From: UBA5734 sp964528645
GTDB taxonomy: Bacteria > Bacillota > Clostridia > Saccharofermentanales > UBA5734
Direction: 5' to 3'
Length of the DNA: 23,472 bases
Assembly (NCBI GenBank): GCA_964528645.1
Contig: CAZGSR010000039.1
Location: 1-23,472, forward strand
Under the pieces are notes generated by a model. It was given only the letters and a program-made list of their open reading frames with translations. It was not told where the DNA came from and ran no database searches. This document shows, piece after piece, positions 1 through 6,347 of the stretch (its first letter is position 1; every line of letters begins with the position of its first letter). Position numbers and translations under genes: made by a program.

Positions 1-677
1 TACTGTGGCACCTCGCCTTCGTTAATTTTCATCTTCTTGTTTAAGAAGTCGACCGTGAATTTCTTCTGGAGCAAAGCATCACCTTTGTATTTCTCGTTGC
101 TCAAAATACTCAAAATCGTACTCTTTTGCCATGCCTTTTTATTCCTTGGGGTTGAAATGCCATCTTCCGTCAGCTGCCGAGCGATATCGCCGTAGGTTGC
201 CCCTTCAAGGAACAGTCTATAAATTCTTCGAACAATTTCGGCTTCTTTGGGCACGATTTCAGGCAATCCATCCGCTCCACGCCTATAGCCGAGAAAACTG
301 CTGAATGGCATGCTGACTTTACCATCCTGGAATCGCTTCCTTTGGCCCCAGGTAACATTTTCCGAAATACTTCTGCTTTCCTCTTGAGCCAGGGAACTCA
401 TGATCGTAATCAGGAGCTCGCCCTTTGAATCCATCGTGTAGATATTTTCCTTCTCGAAATAGACCTCTACGCCTTTGCTTTTCAAATCACGTACCGTGGT
501 TAGGGTATCAACTGTATTTCTGGCGAATCGTGAAACAGATTTTGTGATGATCCGGTCGATTTTCCCTGCCAGAGCATCACGGATCATACGATTGAAGCCG
601 TCACGCTTTTTGGTATTGGTGGCGGAAATACCCTCGTCTGTGTGCACAATTTCACGAAAGGGTTGCAAATAGGTCAT
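1..677 (-). pseudogene. Large serine recombinase, N-terminally truncated and cut by the window edge
   Basis: The minus strand reads without a stop from 677 to position 1 (about 225 codons) and matches the middle of a large serine recombinase of conjugative or mobilizable elements. Visible blocks are TDEGISATNTKKR near the start, then KIDRIITKSVSRFARNT and YFEKENIYTMDSKGELL (end of the resolvase catalytic domain), SSLAQEESRSISENV (long helix), and the start of the Recombinase domain around GYRRGADG with TYGDIARQL and NEKYKGD. The first 55-60 residues, which carry the catalytic serine (usually in a YxRVS motif), are absent. An in-frame TAA lies five codons before the first ATG, no Shine-Dalgarno is visible, and no alternative frame upstream supplies the missing part. 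It starts just after the terminator of the tRNA unit, so it looks like a decayed end of an element integrated beside tRNA genes. The C-terminus lies outside the window. Confidence 0.5.
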
Positions 678-730
678 TTTCAGGCGTCTTTATCGTTTAA
701 ATTAGGTGGCCAAAATCCCTGAAAGCCCCT

Positions 731-770
731 GAAATGAAAGGACTCCAGCATTGTATCAATACTGGAGTCC
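731..770 (-). terminator. Rho-independent terminator of the tRNA-Gly/tRNA-Thr unit
   Basis: On the minus strand a strong hairpin (GGACTCCAG arm at 762-770, matching arm CTGGAGTCC at 740-748, extended by five more pairs including one G-U, with a 3-base loop) is followed by TTTCATTTC. It lies 5 bases downstream of the tRNA-Thr CCA end. The U-tract is interrupted, so efficiency is uncertain, but position and stem strength fit a terminator. Confidence 0.5.
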
Positions 771-775
771 TGTTG

Positions 776-851
776 TGGAGCCTTTAATCGGAATCGAACC
801 GATGACCTCATCCTTACCATGGATGCGCTCTACCGACTGAGCTATAAAGGC
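776..851 (-). tRNA. tRNA-Thr (anticodon GGT)
   Basis: A 76-nt cloverleaf reads on the minus strand: acceptor GCCTTTA pairs with TAAAGGC, followed by discriminator T and an encoded CCA. The D arm is GCTCAGTCGGTAGAGC, the anticodon stem CATCC/GGATG closes the loop ATGGTAA (anticodon GGT, decoding ACC/ACU), and the T arm contains GGTTCGATTCC. It is separated by 5 nt from the upstream tRNA-Gly and is probably co-transcribed with it. Confidence 0.5.
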
Positions 852-856
852 GTGTA

Positions 857-930
857 TGGAGCGGGTGAAGGGAATCGAACCCTCGCGGTCAGCTTGGGAA
901 GCTGAAGTTCTGCCATTGAACTACACCCGC
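857..930 (-). tRNA. tRNA-Gly (anticodon CCC)
   Basis: A 74-nt cloverleaf reads on the minus strand. The acceptor stem GCGGGTG pairs with CACCCGC, followed by T and an encoded CCA. The anticodon stem TCAGC/GCTGA encloses the loop TTCCCAA, giving anticodon CCC (decodes GGG). The T arm contains GGTTCGATTCC. It is the first gene of a two-tRNA transcript driven by the promoter at 963-991. Confidence 0.5.
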
Positions 931-962
931 ATGGCGGGTCTGTACCCGGATTTGCATATGCG

Positions 963-991
963 ATTGTAACAGACGATCCAGGGGGTGTCAA
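963..991 (-). promoter_or_regulatory. Sigma-A/70 promoter of the tRNA unit
   Basis: On the minus strand a perfect TTGACA (986-991) is followed by a 17-base spacer and TACAAT (963-968), about 33 bases before the tRNA-Gly 5' end. This is the best consensus promoter in the window and fits a highly expressed stable-RNA unit. Confidence 0.5.
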
Positions 992-1080
992 GCAAGGATT
1001 TGCCGCGTGTTGCCGCGCTCTTTACTTGTTTCCGTGAAATGTTAGCAGAAATATGGCCAGGGATCACCCTTCGCGCGACC

Positions 1081-1120
1081 CCTGGTCCCGGATCGTGAAG
1101 TTTCACAAATCTGGGCCAGG
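1081..1120. repeat. Imperfect inverted repeat built from two diverged 52-bp-unit fragments
   Basis: The left arm 1081-1099 begins CCTGG and the right arm 1102-1120 ends CCAGG. About 14 of 19 positions pair, with a 2-base centre. The left arm resembles the CCTGG-CCCC-GATCGTG section of the array at 1348-1578 in the same orientation, and the right arm resembles it in reverse orientation. The hairpin therefore looks like head-to-head insertion of two repeat fragments. Confidence 0.5.
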
Positions 1121-1207
1121 GTGGAATTTGACACACAACATGACACGAACCTCAAACCTCCTGCGGCTGTAAGATCAGAAGGGTTCCTTATCTGAACTTC
1201 CGGAAAA

Positions 1208-1253
1208 TGACCCCGACCTTGAAATTGAAATTTCAAAAACGAGGTCGGGGTCA
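1208..1253. repeat. Composite palindrome (nested hairpins)
   Basis: Perfect 12-base outer arms TGACCCCGACCT (1208-1219) and AGGTCGGGGTCA (1242-1253) enclose a second, AT-rich palindrome TTGAAATT-GA-AATTTCAA. The right side runs into CTTTTGT on the plus strand and the left side into TTTTCC on the minus strand. It could act as a weak bidirectional terminator or be a mobile palindromic element. No gene end lies close by, so the second reading is preferred. Confidence 0.5.
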
Positions 1254-1347
1254 CTTTTGTGCAACAACGAACCATCATGCCGCAGAGAGCCTGCGGCTGT
1301 AGGCTTTGGCGTCACAGAACCACGACGTGTCTGAAAGTAAAGGGTGG

Positions 1348-1578
1348 CCCCAGATCGTGCAACTTCCGCCCCGGGTGCCATCCTTCACGCCACCCCTGGC
1401 CCCAGATCGTGCAACTTCCGCCCCGGGTGCCATCCTTCACGCCACCCCTGGCCCCAGATCGTGCAACTTCCGCCCCGGGTGCCACCCTTCGCGCCACCCC
1501 TGGCCCCAGATCGTGCAACTTCCGCCCTCGGTGCCACCACTCGCGTGACCCCCTGGCCCCGATTCATGCAATCTGCCG
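1348..1578. repeat. 52-bp tandem repeat array, four full units plus a degenerate fifth
   Basis: Units begin at 1348, 1400, 1452 and 1504, each with CCCCAGATCGTGCAACTTCC. The first two units are identical, the third differs at two positions, the fourth is more diverged and one base longer, and a degenerate partial unit follows from 1557. Because 52 is not a multiple of three, no single frame is conserved across units, so the array is not coding. There are no spacers, so it is not a CRISPR. Each unit can form a weak stem between GGGTG and CACCC. Confidence 0.5.
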
Positions 1579-1595
1579 CAATCGGATGGTATTTA

Positions 1596-1624
1596 TTGCC
1601 AATCTCTCGATGTTTTGCTATGCT
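1596..1624 (+). promoter_or_regulatory. Candidate promoter of the acyl-CoA synthetase gene
   Basis: TTGCCA (1596-1601), a 17-base spacer and TATGCT (1619-1624) lie about 95 bases before the start codon. A TTGACA near 1637 has no acceptable -10 partner and was not chosen. This is motif-based only. Confidence 0.5.
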
Positions 1625-1717
1625 GATAAAAATATTTGACAATCAAAGTATCGTCGGAGAAATGGCTGCTGAATGCAAGTCGTGGCGAACTGATCAGTCG
1701 AGTGGGAGAAACCTGAC

Positions 1718-3523
1718 ATGCAAACTGTGATCGGCAAAACATACTATCAAGTCCCTCGTTTCGAAACTCTGCGTGACCTGATCCGCTACAGCGTCGAACA
1801 CTATGGTGACACACCGGCCTATCGCTACCATGAGAAACCCGGCGGTCCAGATGTTGTCCGGACCTACCGTGAATTCAGCCAGGCGATCGATGAAATGGGC
1901 ACAGGCCTTCTGGCCATGGGCTTTAAGGATCAGCACCTGGTGGTTGTCGGTGACAATTGCTATGAATGGGCGGTGGCTAATACTGCGATCGTCAATGGCG
2001 TCGGGATCACGGTGCCGCTGGATAAGCAGCTGCCGGTTTCCGAGGTCATCAACCTGACCCAGCGGGGCAAGGCGGTTGCCTTCATTTATCATCCGAAGCA
2101 TCATGAAATCGCCAAGGCTGTAGCTGAAGCTGTGCCGCAGGTGCGTAGCCTGATCTGCATGAAAGCCGATGTCATCGAGCAGGAACTGGCTCAGGCTGAT
2201 AGTCGTTTCACCGACATGGACCAGGTCCGGGCCACAGGTCGCGCGGCTCTGGCCGCGGGGGATCGCTCGTTTGTGGACGCCGTTATCGATCCGGAGAAGA
2301 TGTCTTCGCTGCTCTTCACCTCCGGCACGACAGCCATGTCCAAGGGTGTCATGCTCTGCCATCGCAACATCACACACAATGTGTTCGCGGTCATGTCGAC
2401 GATTAAGCTTGAAGCGGGTCAGCGCGCTTTGTCGGTCTTGCCCCTGCACCACACCTTTGAAAATACTGTCGGTATGTACATGATGCTCGGTTTTGGCATC
2501 AATATCTGTTTTACCGATGGTTTGCGCTATCTCGTCGACAACATGAAGGAATGGAAAATCAACATCATTCTGGCGGTGCCGCTCCTGTTTGAAAACATCT
2601 ATCATGCGGTGCAGAAGAAATTGGCTAAGTCGGGCAAGCTAGCCCTGGTCAACAAGCTGCGAGTGGTTGCCCGGTTCCTGCGCAAGGCTGGCATTGACAT
2701 CCGTAAAAAGCTTTTCCACCAGATCCATGAGGGTGTCGGCGGCGGTTTGTCGCTGTGTGTCAGCGGCGCCGCTGCCATCGACAAGGAAATCACTGCCTTC
2801 TTCAACGATATCGGTATTGAATTCTGGTCAGGCTATGGTCTGACCGAGACCTCGCCGGTTATCTCCTGCAACAATTATTTTGTTAATGTCTATGGCAGCG
2901 TCGGAAATCCGCTGGCGACGATTGAGGTCGGGATCGATGCTGACAGCGATGAACCGGGCGCTATTGGCGAGATCCTCTCCCGCAGCCCCAGCAACATGCT
3001 GGGCTATTATGAAAATCCTGAGGCTACGGCGGAAGTGCTCACTTCGGACGGCTGGGTCCGCACCGGTGACATCGGCTACCTCGACAAACGGGGTTGCGTG
3101 TTCATCACTGGCCGGAAAAAGTCGATGATCGTCCTGCCCAACGGCAAAAAGGCCTTCCCAGAGGAGATCGAATTTGTCATCAACCGCATCGAAGGCATCA
3201 AGGAATCGATCGTCTGGGGTGACGAACTCAACCGCGACACACTGGATATCTGTGCCAAGATCGTGGTCAGCGATGAATTGCTGCCCGAAGGTCTCGCCGG
3301 GGATGCAGAGAAAATCAGTGCCTATCTGGCCGAGCAGATCAAGCTGGTGAATAAGGACATGCCCGTCTACAAAGCCGTGCGTAACTTTGTCTGGACGACT
3401 GAAGAGCTGATCAAGACCACCACACTCAAGGTCAAGCGGCCTGAGGAAAGCAAGAAAATCAAAGCATGGCTCGAAGACCACCAGACCACCATGCGTGCCA
3501 TGTCCGGCCAGCGCATGAGCTGA
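1718..3523 (+). CDS. Long-chain acyl-CoA synthetase (AMP-forming)
   Basis: 601 residues, of usual size for the COG1022-type acyl-CoA synthetases. The enzyme activates a fatty acid with ATP to an acyl-adenylate and transfers it to CoA, at the inner face of the membrane. The P-loop motif TSGTTAMSKG is at about 201-210, the YGLTET motif at about 373-378, TGDIG at about 449-453 with ITGRKK following at 463-468, and the C-terminal lysine region TLKVKR at about 569-574. All hallmark motifs are present, so it should be active; chain-length preference cannot be read from the sequence. The ATG at 1718 is preceded by GTGGGAG at a fitting distance. The gene stands alone and ends before the duplicated hairpin element at 3556-3728, facing lplA. 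A role in recycling or import of fatty acids for lipids is inferred. Confidence 0.5.
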   Translation: MQTVIGKTYYQVPRFETLRDLIRYSVEHYGDTPAYRYHEKPGGPDVVRTYREFSQAIDEMGTGLLAMGFKDQHLVVVGDNCYEWAVANTAIVNGVGITVPLDKQLPVSEVINLTQRGKAVAFIYHPKHHEIAKAVAEAVPQVRSLICMKADVIEQELAQADSRFTDMDQVRATGRAALAAGDRSFVDAVIDPEKMSSLLFTSGTTAMSKGVMLCHRNITHNVFAVMSTIKLEAGQRALSVLPLHHTFENTVGMYMMLGFGINICFTDGLRYLVDNMKEWKINIILAVPLLFENIYHAVQKKLAKSGKLALVNKLRVVARFLRKAGIDIRKKLFHQIHEGVGGGLSLCVSGAAAIDKEITAFFNDIGIEFWSGYGLTETSPVISCNNYFVNVYGSVGNPLATIEVGIDADSDEPGAIGEILSRSPSNMLGYYENPEATAEVLTSDGWVRTGDIGYLDKRGCVFITGRKKSMIVLPNGKKAFPEEIEFVINRIEGIKESIVWGDELNRDTLDICAKIVVSDELLPEGLAGDAEKISAYLAEQIKLVNKDMPVYKAVRNFVWTTEELIKTTTLKVKRPEESKKIKAWLEDHQTTMRAMSGQRMS

Positions 3524-3570
3524 CAAATGCCTTGGGATAAAGATTAAAAGATACAGCGTTCAAAGCACCA

Positions 3571-3610
3571 AAAACACCGCGCTGCCCCGCTTGGGCAGTG
3601 CGGTGTTTTT
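3571..3610. terminator. Bidirectional terminator hairpin (copy 1)
   Basis: AAAACACCGC and GCGGTGTTTTT close a stem of about 15 pairs with a CGCTT loop, with A-run and T-run on the two flanks, so it can terminate in both directions. It lies 48 bases after the acyl-CoA synthetase stop and faces the end of lplA. Confidence 0.5.
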
Positions 3611-3653
3611 GCCAATGCCAGCTCAGCTGGCTATTGCCAACGTTCAATGCACC

Positions 3654-3695
3654 AAAAACTGCGAACTGCCCTGCCATGGCAGTTCACAGTTTTTG
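3654..3695. terminator. Bidirectional terminator hairpin (copy 2)
   Basis: AAAAACTG and CAGTTTTT flank the inner arms GAACTGCC and GGCAGTTC. It is the second copy of the duplicated element and is the first strong hairpin after the lplA stop codon on the minus strand, so it is the likely lplA terminator and a backup for the plus-strand gene. Confidence 0.5.
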
Positions 3696-3722
3696 CCAAT
3701 GCCAAGGCATATGCCTTGGCTA

Positions 3723-4772
3723 TTACCACCCCTGGCTGGCCACCAGATCGGCCAGATCCTGGGCCATCTGGGTCCGGCTGATGCCAAATCCTCCAGGCAT
3801 GTCCCTATTGGCCGCTATCGCCTGAGTCAGGATCGCAGAGCGGAACGGCAGGTTCAGCAGGGAGTGCTCCATGTGGGCGATCCAGTCACTGTCCAAGGCA
3901 TCTGAGTAGAAACGAACCGCGCTGACATGACCGTGCTCAACTTTGAATCCGAGACGGACATGACCCCAACCCAAATGCTCATCCAGTTCAGCGTCAAAAC
4001 GCAGCGTTTCGCCAAAGCGCCAGTCCCAGGAGGCAAATTTCTCTTCGAGATGGAGCAGTAGAGGATCCTGGCGATAATCATGACTGGTTGTGTGGATGAT
4101 ATCTGACGTCTGCTGGGTACCGTCTTTGGAATTGGCAAAGGACCCAATGAAAACCTGCTCGAGCTGATCCATCCAATAGGCAACATCGAGTTCGGGACGG
4201 AACGCATTGAGATTTGTGATCCGCGACCGGACCGATGCGACCCCGCGTGCCTGCAATTTGGCCGGAGCAACCGTCAGGTAGCGGCTGACCCGCTCAAAGG
4301 CCGATGAAACCAGCAAAGTGCCATGATGCAGGCCAACCCCATGGTCAATCCGGAAGGCATTGCCGGAAAATTTCAAACCGTCCGCGAGGATATCATTGCG
4401 TCCGGATCGCTCGGCCGGGATATTCGCCCGGCGAACGGTGTCGACAATCATCTGGAAATTGCGACCAATGTCAAAATCAGCCTGAGGCATTAAAAGTGAA
4501 AAATTGAGGTTGCCCAAGTCGTGGAACACCGCTCCGCCACCGGTCGTCCGTCGCGCCAGGCGCCCGCCTTCGGCTTCCAGAAGTTCGGTTTTGCATTCAG
4601 CCCAGGCGTTCTGGTTACGACCGATCACGACGGTATTTTCGTTCTGCCACAGGTAAAGGATTGCCTGCAGCGCTTCTTTCTGCGCGCCAGCCATTTGTTG
4701 CAGCAGATAGTCTTCCAGAGCCAGGTTGAAGTAAGGGTCATGGGAGTGGCTTTTGACGATCAGGGTGCTCAT
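3723..4772 (-). CDS. lplA: Lipoate-protein ligase A
   Basis: 349 residues from the chosen ATG (E. coli LplA is about 338). It activates free lipoate with ATP and attaches it to the lysine of lipoyl domains in E2 subunits or GcvH. The biotin/lipoate ligase signature RRTTGGGAVFHD is at about 74-85, GRNDILADGLKFSGNAF at about 124-140 carries the conserved lysine K134, and HHGTLL follows at 149-154, then GVASVRSRITNL. The C-terminal accessory domain (DWRFGET onward) is present, so the protein is self-sufficient. The ATG at 4772 has GGAGG nine bases upstream; a longer reading from a TTG at 4790 would begin before this GGAGG and is rejected. It is divergent from the small gene at 4820 with only 47 bases between the starts, and convergent with the acyl-CoA synthetase gene. 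Confidence 0.5.
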   Translation of the reverse strand: MSTLIVKSHSHDPYFNLALEDYLLQQMAGAQKEALQAILYLWQNENTVVIGRNQNAWAECKTELLEAEGGRLARRTTGGGAVFHDLGNLNFSLLMPQADFDIGRNFQMIVDTVRRANIPAERSGRNDILADGLKFSGNAFRIDHGVGLHHGTLLVSSAFERVSRYLTVAPAKLQARGVASVRSRITNLNAFRPELDVAYWMDQLEQVFIGSFANSKDGTQQTSDIIHTTSHDYRQDPLLLHLEEKFASWDWRFGETLRFDAELDEHLGWGHVRLGFKVEHGHVSAVRFYSDALDSDWIAHMEHSLLNLPFRSAILTQAIAANRDMPGGFGISRTQMAQDLADLVASQGW

Positions 4773-4798
4773 GCGTGTCATCCTCCGCAAGTATCGTA

Positions 4799-4807
4799 TG
4801 ATATAAT
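4799..4807 (+). promoter_or_regulatory. Extended -10 promoter (TGATATAAT) before the small ORF
   Basis: A perfect TATAAT (4802-4807) is preceded by TG one base upstream, and no -35 match sits at a proper distance. The expected transcription start, about 4813-4815, is only 5-7 bases before the ATG at 4820, so the first gene may be read from an almost leaderless message. Confidence 0.5.
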
Positions 4808-4819
4808 GCTACCAGCAAA

Positions 4820-5098
4820 ATGGCGGAGGGCAAACCCATCAAACTGGAAGGCAAGCTATTTCGCGGCAATCTGATGCTGCGCTCGCAAGAGGTCGAGTTT
4901 ACCGATCCCAACCTGACCTTTACCAAGATCCTGGAGAAATGCCTGGTGAACCTTTGCCGTGGCCTCGAGGTGCCGATCCCGCTCTGGCTGGAAAAGAACA
5001 CCCGCGAGTTTGCCCGCTTTCACCAGACATTGTTTTTCGACGGCCAGTTCACAGAGCCGATTGCCTTTGACCGCTTCCAGATCCGCTGGATTGAATGA
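4820..5098 (+). CDS. Small conserved protein of unknown function
   Basis: 92 residues, no signal peptide and no membrane segment. The protein is mixed in charge, with a helical middle (ILEKCLVNLCRGLEV) and a segment PLWLEKNTREFARF followed by FDRFQIRW near the end. Small proteins of this size and pattern (WLxKNTxEFxxF, FDRFxI) are, as far as I recall, found as conserved hypothetical proteins in Clostridia; no function is assigned here. The ATG follows an extended -10 box so closely that no Shine-Dalgarno fits upstream, while GGCGGAGG lies just inside the coding region. The next gene, mazG, starts 10 bases after its stop, so the two are probably co-transcribed. Confidence 0.5.
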   Translation: MAEGKPIKLEGKLFRGNLMLRSQEVEFTDPNLTFTKILEKCLVNLCRGLEVPIPLWLEKNTREFARFHQTLFFDGQFTEPIAFDRFQIRWIE

Positions 5099-5108
5099 GA
5101 GGATAGAT

Positions 5109-6002
5109 ATGGATTCCGATAGACAATCACTGCCAGGGTTTGACCTGGCTTCCGACACGTTTACCGTCAAGGACCAGTATACGATCGGTGAACTGCGCAC
5201 AATCATGGCGTTTTTGCGCAGTGAAAATGGTTGCCCTTGGGACAAGGTCCAGACCCATGATTCGATCAAGAAAAACCTGCTCGAGGAAGCGTACGAAGCG
5301 ATCGACGCCATCGAAAGCGGCGACCCCGCCTTGATGGCCGATGAGCTCGGCGATGTCCTGATGCAGGTCGTTTTCCATGCCCAGATGGCCAGCGAACAGG
5401 CTGCATTTGATTTCGACACCGTGGTGTCCAATATCTGCCGCAAGCTGGTCTCGCGCCATACGCATCTGTTTGGCCAAGACCAGGCGGAAACGCCAGAAGC
5501 CGTGCTCGACAACTGGGAGAAGAACAAACTCAAGGAAAAAGGTTTCGCCAGCCAGTCCCAGGTCCTGGTCGATGTGCCGCGTTCGCTGCCTGCCCTGCAG
5601 CGTGCTTTCAAAGTCCAGCAGAAGGCGGCCCAGGTGGGATTTGACTGGGACAATCCAGAGGGCCCGAAGGACAAGATCCTCGAGGAGTTGGACGAAATCC
5701 GGGAGATCCTCGATCAGACCCGGGAGCAGATTGCCCAAGACCTGCTCACAGCAGAGCAGGCTGGCCGGGCGGTTGTAGCTGAGGTCGGCGACCTGTTGTT
5801 TGCTGTGGTCAATTATGCCCGCCACCTCAAGGTGCAACCTGAAATCGCCCTGACCCAGACAACAGACAAATTCATCCGCCGTTTCACAGAGATGGAGGTC
5901 CTGGCCGAAGAAGATGATAAAGACCTCGATGAACTGACATTGAGTGAACTGGATGCATTGTGGGAAGCAGCCAAAGCAGGAGAGGGGGAACAAGAGGCAT
6001 GA
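5109..6002 (+). CDS. mazG: Nucleoside triphosphate pyrophosphohydrolase MazG
   Basis: 297 residues. MazG hydrolyses (d)NTPs to NMP and pyrophosphate, removing aberrant nucleotides. Two MazG domains are visible. The first has GCPWDKVQTH (41-50), EExxE (E59, E60, E63) and DELGD (78-82), which form the magnesium site. The second has ILEELDEI and AEVGDLLFAVVNYAR. The tetrapyrrole-methylase-like domain fused to the B. subtilis homologue (YabN) is absent, so the architecture is like the E. coli protein. The ATG at 5109 has GAGAGGA six bases upstream; the frame stays open upstream but that part overlaps the previous gene out of frame. The stop overlaps the rqcP start (ATGA), indicating translational coupling. 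Confidence 0.5.
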   Translation: MDSDRQSLPGFDLASDTFTVKDQYTIGELRTIMAFLRSENGCPWDKVQTHDSIKKNLLEEAYEAIDAIESGDPALMADELGDVLMQVVFHAQMASEQAAFDFDTVVSNICRKLVSRHTHLFGQDQAETPEAVLDNWEKNKLKEKGFASQSQVLVDVPRSLPALQRAFKVQQKAAQVGFDWDNPEGPKDKILEELDEIREILDQTREQIAQDLLTAEQAGRAVVAEVGDLLFAVVNYARHLKVQPEIALTQTTDKFIRRFTEMEVLAEEDDKDLDELTLSELDALWEAAKAGEGEQEA

Positions 6003-6262
6003 GACTGGACAAATATCTTAAAGTGGCTCGCGTGATCAAGCGCCGCACCATCGCCAATGAAGTCAGTGCTGCTGGCAGGGTCAGTGTCAATGGCAAGATC
6101 GCCAAGCCGAGCACAGACATCAAGCCTGGCGACATCATCGAAATCGCTTTTGGCTCCGGATTGAGCCGGATACGGGTTCTGGCGGTCAAAGAGACCGTAC
6201 GCAAAAATGAAGCCAGCGAGCTGTTTGAAATCCTCGAGGCCGGTGATGCGCTCAAAGAGTAA
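5999..6262 (+). CDS. rqcP: RqcP, S4-domain ribosome quality-control factor (Hsp15/YabO family)
   Basis: 87 residues, nearly all one S4 RNA-binding domain. The start MRLDKYLKVARVIKRRT and the section GRVSVNGKIAKPS are very close to the B. subtilis protein RqcP (YabO). That protein binds stalled 50S-peptidyl-tRNA complexes with RqcH and helps alanine tailing during rescue of blocked ribosomes. The ATG at 5999 overlaps the mazG stop by four bases and fits the family start exactly; a purine-rich GGAGAGGGGG lies upstream. The order mazG-rqcP is the one known from Bacillota. No RqcH gene is in the window. Confidence 0.5.
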   Translation: MRLDKYLKVARVIKRRTIANEVSAAGRVSVNGKIAKPSTDIKPGDIIEIAFGSGLSRIRVLAVKETVRKNEASELFEILEAGDALKE

Positions 6263-6283
6263 CCTCAACGTAAAATAACCGGG

Positions 6284-6313
6284 TTGCCGGATCGTCACGT
6301 TAAAAGGTACAAT
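6284..6313 (+). promoter_or_regulatory. Candidate promoter before divIC
   Basis: TTGCCG (6284-6289), an 18-base spacer and TACAAT (6308-6313), 35 bases before the divIC start codon. It would allow divIC to be transcribed separately from mazG-rqcP. Motif-based only. Confidence 0.5.
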
Positions 6314-6347
6314 AAACTATATTATTTTTGCGGAAAGGACTGTGCAT

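Larger units (their letters stand above)
992..1590. other. Non-coding repeat island between the tRNA unit and the acyl-CoA synthetase gene
   Basis: About 600 bases with no credible gene. Reading frames here are short and traverse the repeats in changing frames. The stretch holds a direct repeat TTGCCGCG twice near 1001-1020, a long imperfect inverted repeat (1081-1120), a composite palindrome (1208-1253), a 12-base direct repeat CCTGCGGCTGTA (near 1158-1170 and 1289-1300), and a 52-bp tandem array (1348-1578). A diverged copy of the 52-bp unit also lies near 1055-1105. This looks like a site where dispersed repeats accumulate, next to a tRNA locus with a recombinase remnant. Confidence 0.5.
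3556..3728. repeat. Tandem double-hairpin element, two copies with an 84-base period
   Basis: Copy 1 begins at 3556 and copy 2 at 3640. Both share CGTTCAA, then GCACCAAAAAC, a long stem-loop, GTTTTTGCCAATGCCA, a second short stem-loop, and GGCTATT. The stems differ in sequence between copies but stay paired. The long stem uses ACACCGCGCTGCCC in copy 1 and ACTGCGAACTGCC in copy 2; the short stem is CCAGCT/AGCTGG in copy 1 and CCAAGGCAT/ATGCCTTGG in copy 2. Copy 2 runs over the lplA stop codon. See the finding on this element. Confidence 0.5.

Noticed and set aside
1348..1578. CRISPR array
   Set aside because: The units are directly contiguous without unique spacers, and no cas genes are present.
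1259..1730. Pro/Arg-rich reading frames of 80-128 codons over the tandem array, on both strands
   Set aside because: The 52-bp period shifts the frame in every unit, so the same DNA is read in three frames in one protein. No start site or homology is visible. The frames exist because the array is C-rich and lacks stops.
1694..2605. 303-codon antisense frame inside the acyl-CoA synthetase gene
   Set aside because: It is a mirror of the strongly conserved plus-strand gene, with no recognisable domain and no ribosome-binding site. Similar mirrors in mazG (5127-5993), oppD (10848-11741), the adaptor gene (20139-20819) and others were rejected for the same reason.
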